NCBI GenBank assembly: GCA_900545305.1 | Contig: UQYD01000052.1 | Span: 1 to 10,335, forward strand | DNA: 10,335 nt | Source of the DNA: an uncultured Eubacterium sp. | GTDB taxonomy: Bacteria; Bacillota; Clostridia; Lachnospirales; CAG-274 | Direction: 5' to 3' | Shown here: positions 7,123 through 10,335 of the stretch, piece after piece | Layout: each line of letters begins with the position of its first letter | Numbering within the stretch: position 1 is the first letter of the stretch | Translations under genes and position numbers: made by a program | The notes under the pieces: generated by a model | What the model was told of the DNA's origin: nothing | Databases searched by the model: none | The model's input: the letters and a program-made list of their open reading frames with translations, nothing else

Positions 7123-7151
7123 TTGTATTTACTTTAGAGTAGATATATAAT
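7123..7151 (+). promoter_or_regulatory. Predicted promoter of acyltransferase-proX unit
   Basis: TTGTAT (7123-7128) is followed after 17 bases by a consensus TATAAT (7146-7151). It lies between the terminator at 7033-7068 and the start at 7189, giving a leader of about 30 bases. Confidence 0.72.
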
Positions 7152-7175
7152 ATATTTTGAAATTGTATTTAATAT

Positions 7176-7180
7176 AGGAG
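7176..7180 (+). promoter_or_regulatory. Ribosome binding site setting the TTG start of the acyltransferase
   Basis: AGGAG ends eight bases before TTG at 7189. The nearby ATG at 7181 is in another frame that stops within 16 codons, and the first in-frame ATG (residue 9) would remove part of the conserved N-terminal segment. Confidence 0.75.
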
Positions 7181-7188
7181 ATGATAAT

Positions 7189-8259
7189 TTGGAGAGAGAA
7201 AAATGGATTGATATGGGGAAAGGTATAGCCATATTGTCTGTTATCTTTGGACATTTATCATCTTTAAATTCTAAAAATAGTATTTACTTATTAGTATATG
7301 CTTTTCATATGCCTATATTTTGGATAATATCTGGAATGTTGCTATATGGAAAAAATTATGACGATATTCCTATGTTAGAAGTAATAAAAAAGAAAGCAAA
7401 ATCTATTATGTATCCCTATATCATATTTAGTTTAATCATAATAGCTTATAATTATATAGGTTTAAATTTGAATTTGGTGTCAAAAAGCCAATTTAAATTA
7501 GTGGTTAAAAATTCTGTGTATTTTAGGGGGATGAATTGCTTATGGTTTTTGCCTGTATTGTTTGTTGCTGAAATAGTTTTTATATATTTAATTAAACACA
7601 GAAAAAATATGGTGTTATGGGGGATAATATTTGCTGTTATAGCAACATTAATAGCTGTATTCCTTTCAAAAACTGAACTGTTTAAAGAAAATCCAATGAA
7701 AACATACAAAAAATATGTATTAATAATTCCTAAAGTCTGTTTTGCTCTATCCTTTATATCTTTAGGGTATACAATAAAGGAATATTTTAAAATAATAAAA
7801 AAATTTTGGGTATTATTTGCTTTAATAGGTGTAAGTGTAAGTTACTATATTATAAGAGTTTATCACAAGAAAACAGATATAAATTACTGTGTAATACATA
7901 GTCCGAAAGTATTTTGGGTATGTGCCATAATAATTTCAGTTTCGATACTTATAATTTGTAAGGTATTGGAGAAGAATAAAATACTGGAGTATTTTGGAAA
8001 AATGAGTTTACTTATAATGTGCACTCACAGGACCTTTAATTTAACGGATTTGAGCCAATATATTGTATCAAGAGTAGGAGTTTCTTCCTATTATATAGGG
8101 GTTAATATATGCCTTGAATTTTTAGGAGTAGTTTTACTTGATATAATTATTATAGAATTGATAAACAGAAAGATGAAGTATTTGATTTCTTATGATGAAT
8201 TGAAACAAGTTATAAAAAGATTGTTTGGCAATATTTGTATTAAGGATTTAATAAGATGA
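7189..8259 (+). CDS. Acyltransferase 3 family integral membrane protein
   Basis: A 356-residue polytopic membrane protein of the acyltransferase 3 family, which transfers acyl groups, often acetyl, to extracytoplasmic sugars or cell-envelope polymers. The N terminus matches the family: EKWIDMGKGIAILSVIFGHL with the catalytic-type His22, then FHMPIFWIISGMLLYGK, and later CLWFLPVLFVAEIVF. About ten hydrophobic segments follow, with lysine-rich loops. The substrate cannot be told from sequence. Length and motifs look intact. Codon use is rich in ATA and AAA and clearly more AT-rich than lysS or the ribosomal genes, consistent with low expression or recent acquisition. It has its own predicted promoter and is followed 21 bases later by the editing-enzyme gene. 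Translation starts at TTG after AGGAG. Modification of capsule, teichoic acid or exopolysaccharide is plausible, but no glycan synthesis genes are adjacent. Confidence 0.88.
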   Translation: MEREKWIDMGKGIAILSVIFGHLSSLNSKNSIYLLVYAFHMPIFWIISGMLLYGKNYDDIPMLEVIKKKAKSIMYPYIIFSLIIIAYNYIGLNLNLVSKSQFKLVVKNSVYFRGMNCLWFLPVLFVAEIVFIYLIKHRKNMVLWGIIFAVIATLIAVFLSKTELFKENPMKTYKKYVLIIPKVCFALSFISLGYTIKEYFKIIKKFWVLFALIGVSVSYYIIRVYHKKTDINYCVIHSPKVFWVCAIIISVSILIICKVLEKNKILEYFGKMSLLIMCTHRTFNLTDLSQYIVSRVGVSSYYIGVNICLEFLGVVLLDIIIIELINRKMKYLISYDELKQVIKRLFGNICIKDLIR

Positions 8260-8280
8260 ATTTAACGTTGGAGGATTAAT

Positions 8281-8769
8281 ATGGACGTAAGACAAAAGGT
8301 GTATGATTATCTTAATGAAATGGGAATTGAATATACAGTTGATGAACACGAAGCTGTTTATACAATAGAAGAAGTTGATAAGATGGGTGTATTTAATAAG
8401 GGAGTAGGTTGTAAGAATTTATTTCTCAGAGATGGAAGTGGCAAAAGACATTTCCTTTTAATAGCTGAAGAACATAAACAGGTAAATATAAAAGATGTTC
8501 AGCATCAAATAGGTTCTAGCAGACTTTCATTTGCATCTCAAGAGAGATTACACAAGTACTTAAATGTAGAAGCAGGTTCAGTTTCTCCTTTTGGAATATT
8601 AAATGATGAAAACTGCGATGTAGAGGTTGTGTTTGATAAAGGTCTTGTAGGTGAAAAGTGTTTAGGTTTTCACCCTAACTTAAATACAGCTACTGTGTGG
8701 ATTAGCTTTGATGATATTAAAAAGGTAATAGAAAAGCATGGTAATGATATAATGTATGTTAATCTTTAA
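8281..8769 (+). CDS. Prolyl-tRNA editing deacylase, PrdX/ProXp-ala (YbaK) family
   Basis: A 162-residue free-standing editing domain related to the INS domain of bacterial prolyl-tRNA synthetase. Family members hydrolyse mischarged tRNA in trans, typically Ala-tRNA-Pro for this subgroup. Visible hallmarks are GCKNLFLRD with the invariant Lys45, then HFLLIAEEHKQVNIKDV, SSRLSFASQERLHKYL, the glycine loop GSVSPFGILND, and the closing HPNLNTATVWIS segment. Length is typical and no residue is obviously missing. The nomenclature overlaps (proX, prdX, prolyl-tRNA deacylase), so no symbol is given. The ATG follows GGAGGA and lies 21 bases after the acyltransferase gene, implying one transcript. No proline reductase (prd) genes accompany it here, so a general proofreading role is the simplest reading. 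Confidence 0.9.
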   Translation: MDVRQKVYDYLNEMGIEYTVDEHEAVYTIEEVDKMGVFNKGVGCKNLFLRDGSGKRHFLLIAEEHKQVNIKDVQHQIGSSRLSFASQERLHKYLNVEAGSVSPFGILNDENCDVEVVFDKGLVGEKCLGFHPNLNTATVWISFDDIKKVIEKHGNDIMYVNL

Positions 8770-8822
8770 TTTATAGAAGAAAAATTGCCATTTTATTATT
8801 AAAATAGGGTACAGGTAAAGAT

Positions 8823-8846
8823 GCACAAAAGCTAGGTTGTGTTTTT
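8823..8846 (+). terminator. Weak candidate terminator of acyltransferase-proX unit
   Basis: CACAA (8824-8828) pairs with TTGTG (8837-8841), plus one outer G-U pair, around an eight-base loop and followed by five Ts. The stem is short, so this may not be efficient. I found no better candidate between 8770 and the S10 promoter. Confidence 0.35.
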
Positions 8847-8871
8847 GTGAAAAATTGTAGATTAATTTTGT

Positions 8872-8919
8872 AAAAAAAATAAAAAAATGCTTGCACTCTG
8901 GCTTAAACTATTGTATAAT
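8872..8919 (+). promoter_or_regulatory. S10 operon promoter with A-tract UP-like element
   Basis: TTGCAC (8891-8896), a 17-base spacer and consensus TATAAT (8914-8919) form a strong sigma-A promoter. The preceding bases 8872-8887 are almost all A and resemble an UP element that contacts the polymerase alpha subunit. Transcription would begin near 8925-8927, leaving a leader of about 230 nt before rpsJ. Confidence 0.88.
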
Positions 8920-8925
8920 ACATAT

Positions 8926-9154
8926 TGTTGTGACATAGGAGCGATGATGCAGAGGTTGCCTAGAGATAGGGTTTTCTGCGGAGCGATGTCCAGTTCAAGA
9001 AACCGGGCGACAAGGTCAGAGTGCTAAATAATGAATTGTGAGTTTCATATGGGATATTATGCCCACGTTGCGATGAAACACGCAGATGAGTTGTGCAGTC
9101 ACCACTTGTCGTACTAGAAAATCTAAAAAGTGCGAAAAGGAGGGGACTTTTTTT
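8926..9154 (+). ncRNA. Structured 5' leader of the S10 operon
   Basis: The leader is more GC-rich than the DNA around it and can form several helices. CCTA-GAGA-TAGG (8959-8970) is a hairpin with a GNRA tetraloop, enclosed by GCAGA/TCTGC (8949-8953 with 8975-8979). A third hairpin pairs GTCC and GTT (8988-8995) with AAC and GGGC (9001-9008). TGAC (8931-8934) can pair with GTCA (9015-9018) to close the domain. A second domain pairs GTTTCAT (9042-9048) with ATGAAAC (9073-9079) around an inner TGGG/CCCA stem (9050-9053 with 9062-9065). Ribosomal-protein operons are often controlled by such leaders (E. coli S10 by L4), but the ligand here is unknown and the fold is drawn by hand. Confidence 0.7.
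9125..9152 (+). promoter_or_regulatory. Hairpin holding the rpsJ Shine-Dalgarno in its loop
   Basis: AAAAAGT (9125-9131) is exactly complementary to ACTTTTT (9146-9152). The 14-base loop contains AAAAGGAGGGG, the rpsJ ribosome binding site. The run of seven Ts (9148-9154) reaches the ATG. The stem is mostly A-U, so it would be weak. Its position could affect initiation. Confidence 0.5.
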
Positions 9155-9466
9155 ATGGCTAATCAGAAGATTAGAATCAGTCTTAAGTCTTTCGATCACA
9201 AATTGATCGACCAGTCAGCTTCTCAGATTATTGAGACTGCTAAGAAAACAGGTGCTAAGGTTAGCGGACCTATTCCACTTCCTACTAAGAAGGAAGTTGT
9301 AACAATCCTTAGAGCTGTACACAAGTACAAGGATTCAAGAGAACAGTTCGAACTTAGAACTCATAAGAGATTGATTGATATTTTACAGCCAACTAGCAAG
9401 ACTGCAGATGCTTTAAGCAGACTTGATTTACCAGCTGGTGTTGATATCACTTTAAAGATGATTTAA
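9155..9466 (+). CDS. rpsJ: 30S ribosomal protein S10
   Basis: S10 belongs to the 30S head and also acts as NusE with NusB in antitermination. The 103-residue protein has the usual length and family sequence, including KIRISLKSFDHKLIDQSA, GPIPLPTKKEVVTILRAVHK, the extended loop around YKDSREQFELRTHKRLIDI, and the PAGVDITLKMI end. The start at 9155 (MANQKIRI) follows a strong AAAAGGAGGGG site. An upstream in-frame ATG at 9086 would add 23 residues (starting MSCAVTTC) that come from the leader RNA and do not resemble S10, so it is rejected. As first gene of the S10 operon it is transcribed from the promoter at 8891-8919. Codon bias matches a highly expressed gene. Confidence 0.98.
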   Translation: MANQKIRISLKSFDHKLIDQSASQIIETAKKTGAKVSGPIPLPTKKEVVTILRAVHKYKDSREQFELRTHKRLIDILQPTSKTADALSRLDLPAGVDITLKMI

Positions 9467-9588
9467 GACTTGATATTAAAAAAAGTTTTACACAAAATTT
9501 GGTTTATATAAGTTGCCTTATGTAGACCTAGAATGATTATCCCAATCGGGACAATCCGCTGTAGAGTTTATAATGGAGGTTAAGATTT
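9467..9588 (+). ncRNA. Structured rpsJ-rplC intergenic RNA with two consecutive hairpins
   Basis: GGTTTATATAAG (9501-9512) pairs with CTTATGTAGACC (9517-9528) over 12 positions with two G-U pairs and a TTGC loop. Six bases later GATT-A-TCCC (9535-9543) pairs with GGGA-C-AATC (9548-9556), eight pairs with one A-C mismatch and an AATC loop. Neither stem is followed by a T-run, so they are not ordinary terminators. A plain site TGGAGG (9574-9579) then leads to rplC. I see no convincing promoter in this gap. An RNA control element, processing site or stability element is possible. Confidence 0.6.
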
Positions 9589-10221
9589 ATGCAAAAAGCT
9601 ATTATTGCAAAGAAAATCGGTATGACACAGATTTTTGCAGAGAATGGTTTACTTATTCCAGTAACAGTTCTCGAAGCAGGTCCTTGTGTTGTTACTCAGA
9701 AGAAGACAGTTGAAAACGACGGATACGAAGCTATCCAGGTTGGTTTCGGCGAAGTAAAGGTTAATAAGGTTATTAAGCCTATGAAGGGTCACTTTGATAA
9801 GGCTGGCGTAGAACCTAAGAAGGTTTTAAAGGAATTCAGATTAGATGATACTTCAAACTATGAAGTAGGTGCTGAAATCAAGGCTGACGTATTTGCAGCA
9901 GGCGACAAGGTTGACGTAACTGGCGTTTCTAAGGGTCATGGTTACCAGGGTCCTATTAAGAGACACGGACAGTCAAGAGGACCTATGGGTCACGGTTCTA
10001 AGTTCCACAGAGCTGTTGGTTCATTAAGTTCTGCCACTACTCCTGGTAAGGTTAAGAAGGGTAAGAAGATGGCAGGTCACATGGGTTCAGTTAAGGTTAC
10101 AATCCAGAACCTTGAAGTTGTAAGAGCTGACGCAGACAAGAACTTATTACTCATTAAGGGTGCTGTTCCAGGTCCTAAGAATGCAGTTCTTGTTATTAAG
10201 AATAGCGTAAAGGCTAATTAA
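9589..10221 (+). CDS. rplC: 50S ribosomal protein L3
   Basis: L3 is an early-assembling 50S protein whose extended loop reaches near the peptidyl-transferase centre. The 210 residues are the normal length. Family hallmarks are the N terminus AIIAKKIGMTQIF, VTVLEAGPCVVTQKKT, the core GVSKGHGYQGPIKRHGQSRG, GHGSKFHRAVGSLSSATTPG, and KKGKKMAGHMG. At the position of the E. coli glutamine methylated by PrmB (GNQTPG) this protein reads SATTPG, so that modification is not expected. The start follows TGGAGG by nine bases, and rplD begins 26 bases downstream. The gene is in the standard S10 operon order. Confidence 0.98.
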   Translation: MQKAIIAKKIGMTQIFAENGLLIPVTVLEAGPCVVTQKKTVENDGYEAIQVGFGEVKVNKVIKPMKGHFDKAGVEPKKVLKEFRLDDTSNYEVGAEIKADVFAAGDKVDVTGVSKGHGYQGPIKRHGQSRGPMGHGSKFHRAVGSLSSATTPGKVKKGKKMAGHMGSVKVTIQNLEVVRADADKNLLLIKGAVPGPKNAVLVIKNSVKAN

Positions 10222-10247
10222 TCTTTACGAAAGGAGGAAGACCGATA

Positions 10248-10335
10248 ATGGCAAACGTAAAAGTATTCAACATGAGCGGTAGCGAAGTTGGTTCAATAGA
10301 ATTAAATGACAGCATTTTTGCTGTAGAAGTTAATA
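10248..10335 (+). CDS. rplD: 50S ribosomal protein L4 (3'-truncated by window edge)
   Basis: Only the first 29 codons are present (MANVKVFNMSGSEVGSIELN and so on to FAVEVN), matching the L4 N-terminal strand pattern. AAAGGAGG lies ten bases before the ATG. L4 binds 23S rRNA domain I and in enterobacteria also represses its own S10 operon; whether it does here is unknown. The position directly after rplC is the expected order. Confidence 0.93.
   Translation, partial: MANVKVFNMSGSEVGSIELNDSIFAVEVN

Noticed and set aside
8788..8808. ATTTTA/TAAAAT hairpin as a terminator after the editing-enzyme gene
   Set aside because: The stem is all A-T apart from a bulged CC/GG, and no T-run follows, so the short GC-containing stem at 8823-8846 is a slightly better candidate.
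9086..9154. In-frame ATG 23 codons upstream of S10 that would extend the protein
   Set aside because: The added residues are Cys- and Lys-rich leader translation without S10 similarity, and a strong ribosome binding site sits at the normal start 9155.
9470..9515. Internal promoter ahead of rplC (TTGATA or TTTACA with TATATA-like boxes)
   Set aside because: Spacings are 12-14 or about 29 bases, outside the workable range, and the sequence is better explained by the hairpin at 9501-9528.

Overview
The window reads as the chromosome of a low-GC Firmicute, most likely an anaerobic gut-type member of the Clostridia. Three things point there: strong AGGAGG-type ribosome binding sites with A/T-rich spacers; the greA-lysS gene pair and an S10 ribosomal operon beginning rpsJ-rplC-rplD; and secreted proteins carrying a type I dockerin, a parallel beta-helix and an InlB-type (Flg_new) repeat. 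A genus cannot be fixed from the sequence alone.

Layout. (1) 1-1945: the 3' part of greA and complete lysS, closed by a good intrinsic terminator near 1958-1987. (2) About 1990-7068: an accessory surface module. It has an AT-rich intergenic region with two interleaved inverted repeats, a sigma-A type promoter overlapped by a palindrome, a TetR-family regulator with a TTG start, a 1165-residue secreted beta-helix protein built from two related modules, a small secreted dockerin protein, and a strong terminator. (3) 7069-8770: a second transcription unit with its own promoter, encoding a membrane acyltransferase (acyltransferase 3 family) and a stand-alone prolyl-tRNA editing deacylase of the PrdX/ProXp-ala type. 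(4) 8870-10335: the start of the S10 operon, with an A-tract-assisted TTGCAC-17-TATAAT promoter, a leader of about 230 nt that can fold into several hairpins, rpsJ, a 122-nt structured gap, rplC and the first 29 codons of rplD.

How the genes may work together. The TetR regulator probably represses its own promoter and so the co-transcribed beta-helix and dockerin genes, because spacings are 16 and 39 nt with no terminator between them. This would be a regulated surface or secreted-protein cassette between two housekeeping blocks. The beta-helix protein has a signal peptide but no visible sortase motif or C-terminal membrane anchor. Its small dockerin neighbour could attach to a cohesin encoded elsewhere, but any contact between the two is inference. 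The acyltransferase and the tRNA-editing enzyme appear co-transcribed by proximity and have no obvious functional link.

The least explained signals are at the nucleic-acid level: the rpsJ leader with a possible hairpin placing the Shine-Dalgarno in its loop, two consecutive hairpins between rpsJ and rplC, and the interleaved inverted repeats upstream of the TetR gene. I see no CRISPR array, tRNA, rRNA, insertion sequence, phage gene or recognisable defence system.
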